Of a stretch of DNA of 64,000 bases, positions 33,301 to 42,784 are shown piece after piece. A program made the position numbers and the translations under genes. The stretch covers positions 28,420,775 through 28,484,774 of the forward strand of contig NC_092629.1 in the NCBI RefSeq assembly GCF_039555335.1. The letters are read 5' to 3'. Position 1 is the stretch's first letter. Each line of letters starts with the position of its first letter. The stretch is from Amphiura filiformis (Eukaryota; Echinodermata; Ophiuroidea; Amphilepidida; Amphiuridae). The notes beneath the pieces were generated by a model. The model was not told the DNA's origin. It saw nothing but the letters and a program-made list of their open reading frames with translations, and searched no databases.

Positions 33301-36300
33301 GAATATCAAAATGAAGTGGTCAAAATCTTGCTAAAAGCATCAAAAAATTTTTGATCTAAGGTAATAGCATTTATTCATTTGGACGTACCATCTGAAAGAG
33401 ATCTAAAACTACCATTTTATTAATTCATTACCATAATAGCAACATTTAAACCTCTAAACTCAATATAGATATTGTTAAATCGCTCATGTTACCTACGAAT
33501 ACCGGGTTTCTTCACCTTTTCATTGTATAAAGCGTTAGGTGTATGCGTATAATTCCTAATATTCTTGAAAACATATATCCTACTCGTTCTTATACAATGT
33601 GTAAATTGATTCATACTCATTTGATAAATAAAATACAGAAACTGACCTAAACTTCATTTTCAAAAATAAACTAGCATAAATTGACTAAGATCATATTGAT
33701 CGCGTTATAAAAATAAAAACAAATATTTTCTGGTTGAGCTAGCATTTTCCTAACACCCTGTGGTCTAAAAAAAAAAAAAAAAGCGTTAATGGGAATATTC
33801 CATTTGTTTTAGGTTGATTAGTATTGCGATAGTGAAAGCATCCTAGTGGTATTCAGTAGGTAACATTGGGTTTTGATGTCACATTTACTATCACACATCC
33901 TGGATTTATTTTTCAAGATTAGTAATGGCACTTTTGGTTCCTATAAGGCCAATATGTCATCAATCAATGGGCAAAAGGAAAAAATTGTGGAGACATTTTT
34001 ATTTCGGACTTTTATTTTTGGCCCGTGGACACTTTTGGTTGGATTCGACCATATAAAGATCCATTCCTTTGCATATATTGCTTTAAGTGCCTATGAACAG
34101 AAGCTTCCAAATGTAGACTTCTGTATCTCCAATTAATCCTTAATATCAGTTCATTTTCAGTTTTGTCAATTAAGTATCTGCCCCCCCCCCCCTTGCCCAC
34201 AGGGGGCAGGGGACTTTTGGCAAGTCAAAAAGTGGCAAGAGATTGTTAGCACATATATTCATGGGGTGGGGTACTTTTTAAATAAAACACTCTAAAAAGG
34301 TTTATGCCAAATTTTTCTGCTTGCTTCATATCTCTAGCATTTAAAGGAGTATTTCGTGATCCTAGCATCCTCTATTTATGTAATTTTTCATTAGATATCC
34401 ACGAAAAAAACCTATTCTCAAAATTTCACTTGATTCCGATTTTATGCGTTCGCGAGTTATGCATGATTATGTGTATTACACTGCTACATAGACAATGCGT
34501 TGTAATTTCATTCTGGTGCACCAGAACGAAATTCAAATTTGGCGATATTTTTGTTATGCGAATTAATCTGCAAGAAATATTTTGTACATAAACATTATGT
34601 AGCCAGAGGTTTCCAGTGATATAAAAATCTCAACTTTTTTTGAGAAAAGTGGGGGATGAGGCTGTGGATCACGAAATACCCTTTTAAGGTTTGCAAAAAA
34701 TTGCCATCTGCAAGGGGGGGGGGAGACAATACATTTCTTAAAATATTTTCCAAGTGTATACCAGAAAACCACTTGATGTATCCATTCTAAATCTTGCTTT
34801 TATTTCAGATGCATTTTATATAGTAGATGCTATGAGTAGTTTTGGAGCTATTCCTCTTAATCTTGACACCATTCATGCAGACTTCATGGTGAGCTCAGCT
34901 AATAAGTGCTTAGAAGGAGTACCAGGATTTTCATATGCAATCGCAAAGAAAACATCACTACAAAAATGTAAAGGTAAAGTTTTTCTTGAAAATGTCTATA
35001 TGATATTTGTGTCTCAACATGAGTCGCAAAATTTTGGACAGGCAATTGCTCTGGGAACAGACAAGATTAATACATCTGGCAGATATTTTAAAATTGTAAA
35101 GATAATCCTTGAATAAGTTCTGTGAACTCAAAACAAGACCAAACTGATAAATAAGGGCTATCAAAGCAATTAGCTATTTGGACTGACTGATCCTTATTAT
35201 GTATGTTTTATGTTAGCTTTGCTCCAAAGCCAACCTATTTTCCATCCAATTGAAAGAAAAAATGAAAAACCATGCCATATGCCCTCTGACACTATAGTAA
35301 AGACCGGATGCCTCGGCTGCACCTCGGTGAGTGGACTTGAGCCAGGCCTCCAACTCAACACAAAAGTTGACAACCATGAGAGTTACCAAATCTTTCAAAG
35401 GCCCCCTTTGCAATGATTTTTTTTTCAAATTTACCCCTTTTTCATGCAAAATCGAGGACAAAATTTGGCCAAAACAACCCCTTTTTTGTGGTTTTCAATG
35501 ACCAGAATTTCAAACACCCCTTTTCAATGATTAGAATTTCAAACACCCGTATCAATGACACTATAAAATATTGATATAAAATTTCTGGATTTTCTCAATT
35601 ACCCCTTTTGTCCAAATTTTGCTGACAGTGCAAATTAAACACCCCTATTTTGCTGATTTCACTGTCAAATTTCACGGACAGTGCAAATTAAAACCCCCCT
35701 ATTTTGCCAATTTCGCGGTCCTTGCTACTGGTAAAAAAATGACCCCTTTTCCGCACAATTTGGTAACTCTCATGGTGTCAACTTTTGTGTTGAGTTGGGG
35801 GCCGGGGACTTGAGCGGTTGATGGGTGGGGTAGACCAATATCTGTGGGTAGACAGTAATACTGCATAGTGGTCCTACTTGTTGGTGACAGGGAAATGCTG
35901 GTTGGTGACTTATGTAGCTTGCCCATATAGTGTAGCTTGCTTCTGTACTAGGAGTGGTATTAATTTTTTCAGAATGGTCTAACCAGGCAGGGATTGGCCT
36001 TTACATTTTCTTTACTAATCACTTGCTTGGGTTTATTTTACTCAGGGATCACTGGATCTTCTAAGGTACTGTGAGGGCACTGATCAAGAGCTAGTTTTAT
36101 GTATGTAGTATAGTAATAATATTTTAAGGGAGCGTGCAGGATCACTCTAAATGGGAACTTTTAAACATTGTTTTGCATTGTATCTTTAAAAGTACTGATG
36201 ATAATTAGCGAGCAACGAGTACAATATACTTTTCTTTCAGGATGGTCTCGTAGTTTATGTCTTGATTTAGTAGCCCAGTGGGAAGGATTAGAAAAGACTG

Positions 36301-38976
36301 GTCAGTTTCGATTCACGCCACCCACCCATGCTATGTTAGCATTCAATCAAGCATTGATGGAGTTACACAAAGAAGGCGGAATAACGGGAAGATCAAAAAG
36401 GTAATTCATATTAACTCTCTTCTCCACGTGGGTGTCGACTGCAGAAGTTTCAATTTTATTATAATTAAAAAAAAATCAGAATTGTTCATTTTCATGACCA
36501 TATTTGGAATCAGTATGAAAAATGCATTGAAATGAGTACAAACAAGCCTAGTATTGGTTCAGTGGTTCTTAAGATGACTCTTGATATTTTGAGAAAATAT
36601 CTCAGAACTTACAACTATAGCATGCAGAAATAACATACTGAGTGTCTAATTGGTTATATCAGGAGAACCGTAGAGACTGAATAGGTGATGGGTTTCAAGG
36701 AACTACTGGATGACAGACATCATCATAATTTGAATTTACTCATTACTCTAGGTCGGTAAATATGAGTAAGGTTTGATCATTCCCTAGAGAAAAGGACTTC
36801 TCTAGGGAAAGATCAAACCTTACTCATCATCATCATCAGTCGTCCATGGACATAATGGATGAAGCATCAGAAGTATGCTGGGCCCAAAGTCTTCCGTCTT
36901 TCATCAGTTGTTGATGCTTGTAGGCCAATATCACTCTTGATGGTGTCAGGGTTTTGAAGTGGCCTTCTGTCTCTATTTGGTTTCCCATCAGGAGGGGTCC
37001 AGAAAATTAGTCGGGAGACAGGCTGGTCAATTGTGCAAATGCAGTGAGCAGCAAAAATTAACATATTAGCGACATTGTCTGATCAGTGATGACACGGGGT
37101 ATGTCACCATGCAATGCAGTGTTTTAAATGTGGTCTCGCCAGCTGAAATTTTTAACACCTGTTGAATCGGTCTTCCATTTTCTTAGTAACGACAAACACA
37201 GGGGCTCATCATAACATCTTATTGTTTATATTGTATTATATTTTGTGTGTGTAAAGCGATGGGTTTCAAGGAACGCTGGGATGATAGTCATAAAGGCTAC
37301 ATCATATCATCTTATTATTATCCTGTGGTTAAATTGGTTATGTTTCAGATATCAGGAAAACCGTAGAGTTCTTCAGGAAGGTATGAAAGCGATGGGTTTC
37401 AAGGAACTCCTGGATGATAGTCATAAGGGCTACATCATAACATCTTATTATTATCCTGATCAAGAGAAGTTCGATTTCAAAGAATTCTACACCAAACTAC
37501 AATCTAAGGGTATGTAGAAACCCAGCAAACACACACCTTTTACAGAAAAGCGTTTTATTGGTCGGGTTATAAAAAGGGTATAAGACATTTTAAGAACATG
37601 TTATTTAAATATTTTGAAAAGATTTGTGCAAAAAATACATTTTACAATAACATTTTGACAATATTTCTTAAAATGTTGCAGTGTTTTTTCTTATTAAACA
37701 TTTTGAAAATGTTTTCACGACCTTTATATAACCTTTATATAGCATTTAAATGTTATCAAAATGTTTTGAATGAAACCAAAACATGTTTATAACATTTTTG
37801 GGTTTGCTGGGTATAAAATAGTGTCATTTGCTGGAACACTTATAATTACTTCTTGATATAAGAAGAGAAAAGGACCATTTAACACATCCAATGTGTTACA
37901 ATTAAAGACAAATGAAATCAACCAGCAGGAATAGAACTTGGGACCTTTGACATGTCAGGACAGTCAGGCAGATGCCCTATTCACTAGACTATCAGCTCTC
38001 CGTGATAAACATGACTGACACCAGTAGCTAATACAGTCAGCAAAAGAATTAAGGTACCAGTTATATTCACCCCTGCATATCCTAAACGAGGACACATATG
38101 TCAAAATTAAAACAAACAGCCAATACCTGTGCTCTTTAGCTCTGATGTAAGACCTTATTTGTTGAAATTGGTTGAAAATGAAAGAAACGGTGAACTAAAA
38201 CCTAAGGAAAGAGCGAAATCAAAAGTTGCACTTTTGTGTTCTGATCAATGAAACCACGACGCTAGTTAACGTGCTAATCAATGGAAGCACGGTGCTAGTT
38301 CTCTTGTTGGAGAACGTCTTGTGTACAAATCAATAGGGCAAGCAATGTGGTAAACTGCAACTTTTAACTTTGAATATTCCTTGGGTTGTTAGATCACCGT
38401 GTCTTTATTTCTTGCACGATTTCAACGAATGAGGTCTTAAATTCGAGCTAAACGATGTAGCTAGTGGCTGCTGGTTCCAATTAGATATAGCTGTCTTTGT
38501 TTATGATATTACAGGGGGTGAACATAACTGGTACCTTAATTTTTTGGCTTACTGTATATATAGGACAATCATACATGTACATGTAGTATACAACATAACA
38601 AACGCTAGAATCATGACCTTTTGCTGTATTTTTTGTCCTCAACTTTTTCACCAGCAAAAATTATTTGGGGGTGACCTTTTATTGGTCTCTACTCTGAACC
38701 TTGAGGGAAATGGTCACTCAGTCGGGGCATCACGGCACATCTGCCCCCCCACTCATGAAATCCTGCTTACACCACTGCCTGGATCACACAATTATAACAA
38801 TGCTTCTTTGTTTCTTAATTTCAGGTCAAGTGATATATCCTGGTAAGGTCACCAAAGCTAACTGCTTCCGTATCGGAAACATTGGTCATTTATTTCCTGA
38901 AGACATGCGCCTCCTATTGACATGTATTAGAGAGGTTTGCTACGAGATGGGAATAACATTACCTCTGGAAAAGTAA
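26344..38976 (+). CDS. 2-aminoethylphosphonate--pyruvate transaminase (PhnW family), 7 coding exons, 374 aa
   Basis: A PLP enzyme that exchanges the amino group between 2-aminoethylphosphonate/pyruvate and phosphonoacetaldehyde/alanine. Exons: 26344-26488 (exon from 26342), 29389-29489, 30405-30645, 34809-34973, 36241-36400, 37349-37509, 38825-38976. They join in frame to 1125 nt including stop. Visible motifs are N-terminal [22 protein letters not shown] (around 58-70), [17 protein letters not shown] (Asp169, pyridine N contact), [13 protein letters not shown] (Lys195, Schiff base) and FRIGNIG (Arg340, substrate). Salmonella PhnW uses Asp168, Lys194 and Arg340 as I recall, so spacing and length match the family. 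The active site is intact and the gene looks functional. In animals this step could make aminoethylphosphonate for phosphonolipids or degrade it; the sequence cannot tell. An acceptor sits 2 bases before the ATG, so an upstream exon (UTR or a targeting leader) is expected but not identified. Confidence 0.94.
26489..27480. other. PhnW-family intron, unassigned DNA
   Basis: 26900-27250 holds imperfect inverted words (TGCTGCCCATGCCCACT/GTGGGTGGGCAGCAGACC; GACTCCTCATCTAAAGTGGA/CCACTTGAGATGAGTCTGG), which suggest two small old TIR elements near 26942-27022 and 27109-27252. No coding sequence is visible. Confidence 0.4.
27570..28225. mobile_element. Possible inverted-repeat insertion
   Basis: ATATCCCTCATTAATATATT at 27585 is mirrored by AATATATTAATGAAGGATAT at 28204-28223. 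The interior includes CpG-rich sequence and the taggcctag run at 28135-28185. It splits the TATCTACTG array, so it may be a later insertion. Confidence 0.5.
28234..28415. repeat. Almost perfect ~80-bp-arm hairpin
   Basis: The sequence from TTTACTGCTTTCTAAATT through GGGATCTGGTGGAATCTATG to CCTACTATTTTCCC is reversed after a ~17-base loop (TCGACCTGGCGGTCTCG, itself partly paired). There is only about one mismatch in 60 in the core. It would extrude as a cruciform or form a long RNA hairpin in the pre-mRNA. Confidence 0.85.
29389..29489 (+). CDS. PhnW-family exon 2, followed by a GC donor
   Basis: Encodes [20 protein letters not shown] and then [14 protein letters not shown] (PLP phosphate-binding GSGSFA region). 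Acceptor TTCTACAG. The exon ends AAAG before GCAAGT, which is a GC-AG intron with otherwise consensus donor bases. The next GT that keeps the frame would insert residues not present in the family. Confidence 0.9.
29519..29960. repeat. CTCACCCAATGACCCC-type repeat relic
   Basis: Pyrimidine-rich DNA with recurring CTCACCCAATGACCCCCTTT, CTCACC and CCAAAAGACCC words, related to 25600-25940. The ends are not clear. Confidence 0.4.
30272..30359 (+). repeat. (TTG)n microsatellite, ~88 bp
   Basis: About 28 TTG units with one interruption (GCTATTG) end 45 bases before the exon 3 acceptor, inside the branch-point/polypyrimidine region. The polycysteine frame across it is an artefact. Confidence 0.97.
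30405..30645 (+). CDS. PhnW-family exon 3
   Basis: Encodes [20 protein letters not shown] and onward to [10 protein letters not shown]-like sequence (seen as [20 protein letters not shown]) and LVKEYVP, residues 83-162. Acceptor CTTCCAG, donor GTAAGT. Confidence 0.95.
30722..31303. mobile_element. Palindromic element (~580 bp)
   Basis: The outer words GTGCCGTCGTCGACATG and CGACATGTCGAG..GTGCCGACGACAGCAC, then AAGCAAGTTATAGGCCCAAA/TTGGGCCTATAACTTGCTTA and AGAGAAATACTGCTA/AGCAGTATTTCTCT, pair across a centre that itself contains CTATTGAACAG/CTGTTCAATAG. It is a MITE-like foldback in the PhnW intron. No coding. Confidence 0.75.
31622..34054. mobile_element. TIR element carrying an array of the TTACCTACGAATAC motif
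   Basis: Perfect or near-perfect 32-bp TIRs (ATATGGTCGAATCCAACCAA, then AAGTGT) lie at 31622-31653 and 34023-34054. The 2.4 kb interior has no coding sequence. It carries nine copies of TTACCTACGAATAC or one-step variants: 31995, 32185, 32343 (reverse, one extra base), 32375, 32748, 33117, 33138, 33489 and 33849 (reverse, extra base). Spacing is irregular. Same architecture as 13736-15592 with a different but related motif. Confidence 0.78.
34341..34687 (-). mobile_element. TTAA-bounded MITE, copy 2 of 4
   Basis: Reverse-oriented copy of 1941-2285, ending ~120 bases before PhnW-family exon 4. Both ends carry TTAA with TTTCGTGATCC TIRs. The internal CTGGTGCACCAG is kept. Confidence 0.75.
34809..34973 (+). 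CDS. PhnW-family exon 4 (active-site Asp and Lys)
   Basis: Encodes [20 protein letters not shown] and then [20 protein letters not shown] through KKTSLQKCK. Contains Asp169 and the PLP Lys195. Acceptor TATTTCAG, donor GTAAAG. Confidence 0.96.
35343..35805. mobile_element. TIR element with ~9-10 bp flanking direct repeat
   Basis: The ends AACTCAACACAAAAGTTGAC and the following ACCATGAGAGTTACCAAAT reverse at 35757-35803. GGACTTGAGC flanks it at 35333-35342 and 35806-35815. The interior has repeated CACCCCTTTT-like words. Non-coding, in PhnW intron 4. Confidence 0.75.
36241..36400 (+). CDS. PhnW-family exon 5
   Basis: Encodes [40 protein letters not shown] and [13 protein letters not shown], residues 218-270. 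Acceptor TTTCTTTCAG, donor GTAATT. Confidence 0.95.
36425..36640. repeat. Dispersed repeat B copy (reverse)
   Basis: Contains GACTGCAGAAGTTTCAATTT, ATTTTCATGACCATATTTGG and TTGAGAAAATATCTCA, in the opposite orientation to the copy at 6235-6470. Confidence 0.55.
36648..36735 (+). pseudogene. Decayed duplicate of PhnW-family exon 6 (copy III)
   Basis: ATCAGGAGAACCGTAGAG.. and GATGGGTTTCAAGGAACTAC resemble the start and middle of exon 6 (37349-37509). It has lost the acceptor TTTCAG and carries small deletions and a frame break. It cannot act as an exon. Confidence 0.75.
36768..36826. repeat. Short strong hairpin
   Basis: AAGGTTTGATCATTCCCTAG (with AGAA) pairs with TTCTCTAGGGAAAGATCAAACCTT around a short loop. 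Arms of about 24 bases with one mismatch. Confidence 0.7.
36826..37180 (-). mobile_element. 3' fragment of a non-LTR retrotransposon (RTE-like?)
   Basis: On the minus strand the frame at 36867-37064 reads ..[20 protein letters not shown] and onward [14 protein letters not shown]. This pattern of Trp-Thr-Pro..Gly-Lys-x-x-Arg-x-Arg-Arg-Pro, then Asp..Asp-x-Gly, resembles the C-terminus of LINE ORF2 proteins. It is followed by GACGACTGATGATGATGATG, the short tandem tail usual for RTE/CR1-type elements. Truncated at its 5' end and inserted between two decayed copies of exon 6. Confidence 0.5.
37253..37325 (+). pseudogene. Partial duplicate of PhnW-family exon 6 (copy II)
   Basis: AAAGCGATGGGTTTCAAGGA through CATCTTATTATTATCCTG repeats 37386-37460 with few changes (133-base offset), ending just before the true acceptor. 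It includes an extra G (GCTGGGATGAT) that breaks the frame and lacks its own acceptor. Much better preserved than copy III, so a later duplication. Confidence 0.85.
37349..37509 (+). CDS. PhnW-family exon 6
   Basis: Encodes [40 protein letters not shown] and [13 protein letters not shown], residues 272-324. Acceptor ATGTTTCAG, donor GTATGT. A PEST-like acidic stretch is not evident. Confidence 0.95.
37521..37811. mobile_element. MITE with CCCAGCAAAC ends
   Basis: CCCAGCAAACAC at 37521 and GGTTTGCTGGG at 37801-37811 are inverted. The interior is rich in AACATTTT words. Starts 11 bases after the exon 6 donor. A relative lies at ~42480-42766 and a remnant end at 46600-46628 (TGTGTTTGCTGGGG). 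Confidence 0.7.
37912..38010 (-). repeat. tRNA-derived SINE-like segment
   Basis: On the minus strand GAGCTGATAGTCTAGTGAAT resembles an A box (TRGYNNAGTGG), and AAGTTCTATTCC about 45 bases later resembles a B box (GGTTCGANTCC). Spacing fits a tRNA-like Pol III promoter. The cloverleaf is not intact (the 3' acceptor strand does not pair well), so a SINE or tRNA relic is likelier than a working tRNA. Confidence 0.5.
38049..38539. mobile_element. TTAA-bounded palindromic MITE (~490 bp)
   Basis: The ends TTAAGGTACCAGTTATATTC and, in reverse complement, TTAAGGTACCAGTTATGTTC extend inward with further pairing (GACCTTATTTGTTGAAAT/ATTTCAACGAATGAGGTC). TTAA lies at both ends. Different sequence from the four-copy TTAA MITE. 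Confidence 0.75.
38825..38976 (+). CDS. PhnW-family exon 7 (terminal)
   Basis: Encodes [20 protein letters not shown] and then [30 protein letters not shown], stop TAA at 38974-38976. Arg340 in FRIGNIG is the substrate-binding Arg. Acceptor AATTTCAG. Confidence 0.96.
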
Positions 38977-40330
38977 AGTGAAATTTACAGTAAATTAGCG
39001 TGTGAGTGACCGGATATACCAAAGGCTGACATTTGGAAAGCTCTTTAAAAAGCGTATTTTTGTACAATGTGTACAAAGCGATTAAAACACCTGAATAATT
39101 TCAGGAAATTTCAAAGAAAATTGATCAATTTCAGTAAATTTTGCTCTACCCTTGCTGTGCAAAAAAGGATAAGGAAAATTTTTTCAGATTTTCAAACTTT
39201 GTGTGATTTATTAGGTTTATTTATATTTTAGCCTTTTACCAAAAATAATAAAGGAAAAAAAAAAGAAAAGAAATACAAATCATGACAGACCATCTTGGAA
39301 TGTCCGCCCACCAGTAGGACAGTGTTATTTTTTTTCCATTGCCTAATGTAAATTAATTGTCTTGTGATATTTTAAGCTTTGAAGCATGCAGCTGTCAATA
39401 ATCAAAGATTTTTATGAAAAAAAAATGTGTACATTGTTCAAAGTTACACAAATGGGTATTTGTGACAGGATCTGGTCCATAGAGGCCAAAGGGGGCATTT
39501 TTGACAATTAAGTTACTATAATTATTACCTTATACAAACATTAGGCTATCATACTGAAAACACCAAATGTCTAGCATATTCGGTTATAAAGGTCTGAAGT
39601 TCTGTGTATTTGCTTATGTATTTTATTGTTTATTTGCTCCATATATTTTTGCCTTTATCACAATTTCAAATCTGTCGCCTTTGGCCTCCATGGACTAGAT
39701 CGTGTCACATTTGTGATATTTTATCAAAGATAACGTTAAGCATTTTAAAACTATGTAGCTACCAAGAAGAAAGATTTTTATGGAAAAAATGTGTACATAT
39801 TGTACAAATTTTGTTCAATATATTCTACTTAATTTCTACCATTACAACAATGGTTATTTGTGCAATTTTGAATTAATGTCTTATTAAAAGCAATGATGTA
39901 TGATCTTTTAAAATGAGAATTTTTTTCATACTTAATTTTTTTGCATATTTGTAATATTTACACATGTTTCAACTCACTGTACACCTTATTGGAATCCACA
40001 AAATTAATTTTTTGGACAACAGAGCAAATTTGAATTAAAAGTCACTGATAATTAAGACTTTTTAAATTCCCCATAGAACACCACAGGTGTTCTCATTACC
40101 CCAGTGAAATTTAACACCAGAGATATTTTTCATTTAAATTGTGTGAACAAAAACGTACAAATTTGTGGTAACCACACCGGAAGTGGGGATCAAAACCACT
40201 GGAGCAATACAACTCAAAATAAAATTTGGAAACACATTGTTTTTTATTGGTAGCTAGGTCTTGCAATCTAAGATAGGAATCAGACCACACCAACCATTAC
40301 AACAACAAGATATTTTACCAAAGATAATGT
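38977..40330. other. PhnW-family 3' flank, no recognised gene
   Basis: AT-rich DNA. Several AATAAA-like words (e.g. near 39246) could serve polyadenylation but none stands out. Related to 2286-2600 around 39655-39720. Confidence 0.4.
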
Positions 40331-40340
40331 TATAGCTTCA

Positions 40341-40613
40341 GAGAAGATATCGTACCCTTCCCAGAATCCTTTGCAACATGATGAGTCACCTCATTTCATC
40401 AAGTGACACTACCATTACTTCGTACAGGTTCCCATTTTCATTTTGAGAACAGACTAATTAAACATGGGGTGATAGGCAAGAAATAAACATATTTTGCAAG
40501 ATCTGGATGTGGTCTGTTGTCACTATCAACCCATGTTGCACTAGATAGCAAATCAATACAGACAACTGTAATGGGAGAAATGCATTATGGGAAGTGTAAG
40601 ATATCCTTTCTAA
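40341..40613 (+). mobile_element. Repeat C MITE, copy 1 of 3
   Basis: The ends AGAAGATATCGTACCCTTCC and, in reverse complement, AGAAAGGATATCTTACACTT (then CCCATAATGCA) are inverted. Further copies lie at 49924-50172 and 61029-61326, and one end near 10650-10680. Shared interior includes AAGAAATAAACATATTTTGC. Non-coding. Confidence 0.7.
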
Positions 40614-41410
40614 GCTTTAAAACCTGCAGCTGCGAAGATTTTTATTATATAAAAAAATTATATATATTATTGTACCTAATTAGCACCCTTATACTGATTG
40701 TATGTTATTTGCCATGGAATAAAAGAATTAGAGAAAGACAACCAGGACTGCCATCTTGACACAGGCATGGGGCAAAAATTTGGGGTATTTGGTTTCCCTT
40801 GGAATGCACTCGACACAATCATTGTCATGCAAGCGCAACATGGATGATGGGCGCATTTGAGAGACGTACTTGATGCAACCTGCTCGCAATACCAAGACGC
40901 TTCAGATGAGACGCCGAATTGTTTTAGTTTGTCTGTGCGCACCGTTGGCGAGGACCCGAATACCCCCAATTTTCTCCCCATAGCTGACGGTGCTCTTGTA
41001 TGTGACGGTATAGGGAGTCCTGGTTTTCCTTCTGTAATTCTGTGCATGGAATATGTTTATTTTTGTAATTTGTGAACTGATTAGGTTTAAACTCTGAATA
41101 AAATAAAATCAGAGCAAACACAAAAATATTTCTAAAATGTTATATGTTTTGTTTAATACTAGTGTGTGCTAAAAATTTGCTCTTATTGCGATTGCTGTTA
41201 TTTTTTTAATTATTAAAAATGTATACTCTCATTCTCATCTGTATAATGATATAAACCAAAAAATTTGTCTGTCAATTATTTTGATACTAAGTGCTGTGTA
41301 ATCACAAAGTATGCTCCCCTGAATTTTGATGCAACCAACAAGTTCCTAAATGGTTCCATCCATCACTTTCATGACATTCTCAGTGGGAGAAATTCAACTG
41401 ATTTCCCACA

Positions 41411-41717
41411 TTAAAAGGGCATTTTGTGATCCACAGCCTTAAGATTTTTTTATACCACTGGAATCCTCTGGCTACTTAATTTCAATGTACAAAAAATTAT
41501 TTCTTGCAGATTAATTTGTTTGCAAAAATATCGCCAAATTTGAATTACGTTCTGGTGTAACAATTCAACACAGTGGCAAATGGAGCAGTGTAATACACAT
41601 AATCATGCATAACTAGCAAACGCAAAATCGGAATCAACTGAAATTAAGCTTTTTTTGTGGATATCTACTGAGAAATGTTATAAAGAGAGGATGCTAGGAT
41701 CAAAAATAATCCTTTAA
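41411..41717 (+). mobile_element. TTAA-bounded MITE, copy 3 of 4
   Basis: Diverged copy of 1941-2285 with internal deletions. TTAA at both ends, left end TTAAAAGGGCATTTTGTGAT. Confidence 0.7.
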
Positions 41718-41954
41718 GTGCTAAAAGAACATTGAAAACATCAAAGAACACACATATTAAATAGGGGGGAAAAGGTACAGCTGGGATTTCAAAACCATAC
41801 CCCAAAACTATACCAAATTATGGTAAATTTGCCAAATTCTGGAAAATTATTGCAAAATTTTCACACAATTTGCTGAAGAATCTGCACTTTGAAAAATAGT
41901 TTGAGAAAATTTTGAAGAAAAAATTGCAAAAAGTTATACCAAAAAGCCTGAAAA

Positions 41955-42240
41955 TGGGCTATCCCATTTAAAACCCACACTACCCCTGTGGAAGATTTAG
42001 CTAAAGTCTTCCGCAAAGGGAGTACGAGTTTTGAATACAATAGACAATTGGGTAACTTCCATTTGAAATACTCACTCCCACTGTGGCAAATATAGGTAAA
42101 GTCATAACGCAGGGGGAGTATGGGTTTCAAAATGATTAACCCTGACCAATTACATTTGAAAAACATACTCCCCCTGTGGAAGATATTTCCAAAATCTTCG
42201 ACAGGGTTAATGTGGATTTCAATAGAAATATTCCAATGCA
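41955..42240. mobile_element. Palindromic repeat A (long form)
   Basis: Starts GGGCTATCCCATTT and ends ..GATTTCAATAGAAATATTCC. Several CCCCTGTGGAAGAT blocks alternate with their reverse complements. Close relative of 57953-58231 and of the shorter copies at 49307, 52198 and 53198. Confidence 0.7.
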
Positions 42241-42479
42241 CCCTAAATATGTCGCACATTCCTGTATCCACCTTTCCACTAAGAACATGCAGGGCCTCCA
42301 TATACACAAAATAAGAAGAGCATCTGGCCCCTGTGTAACCCTATGGGGTCATTTATTTCAAAATGCCCAAGAGTGCCAGGGTAGCACCCGCCAGATTCTG
42401 AATCAATAGGTCTCAGCGATATAGAAAACACCAAAAAACATTGTGCGGACGCTACTATTGAGTGAGGCCAAATATTCAT

Positions 42480-42766
42480 ATTTATAAAACATTTCAATAA
42501 CATTGAAAAAACATTTTTGAAAAATTGACGCAAAACATTTTAACATATTAAGTGTTGACAAAATATTTTTCAAAAATGTTTGCCAAAAATATTTTGCAGT
42601 AACATTTTTATAATGTTGTTGCAGTGTTTTTTCTTTTTATGAAAACATTAGAAATGTTTTCATGACCTTCATATAACCTGACATTTATATGTTATTAAAA
42701 CATTATGACCAAAACACATTTATAAAACGATTATAACATTCTCAAAACATTTTTGTGTTTGCTGGG
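42480..42766. mobile_element. CCCAGCAAAC-type MITE, second copy
   Basis: Ends ..TTTTGTGTTTGCTGGG at 42766. The interior AACATTTTTATAATGTTGTT and GTTTTCATGACCTTCATAT match 37600-37740. The left end is unclear. Confidence 0.55.
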
Positions 42767-42784
42767 ACATTTATTTGTCTCGGG

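Noticed and set aside
37912-38010. Functional tRNA gene
   Set aside because: A- and B-box-like words are present, but the acceptor stem does not pair and the B box deviates from GGTTCGANTCC.
26344-38976. Bacterial contamination or lateral fragment as the source of the PhnW-family gene
   Set aside because: Seven exons with consensus splice sites, phase continuity and shared repeats in the introns and flanks show it is resident.
42120-42409. Overlapping open frames in 41.9-42.5 kb
   Set aside because: They run through palindromic repeat A on both strands, so openness reflects repeat composition.
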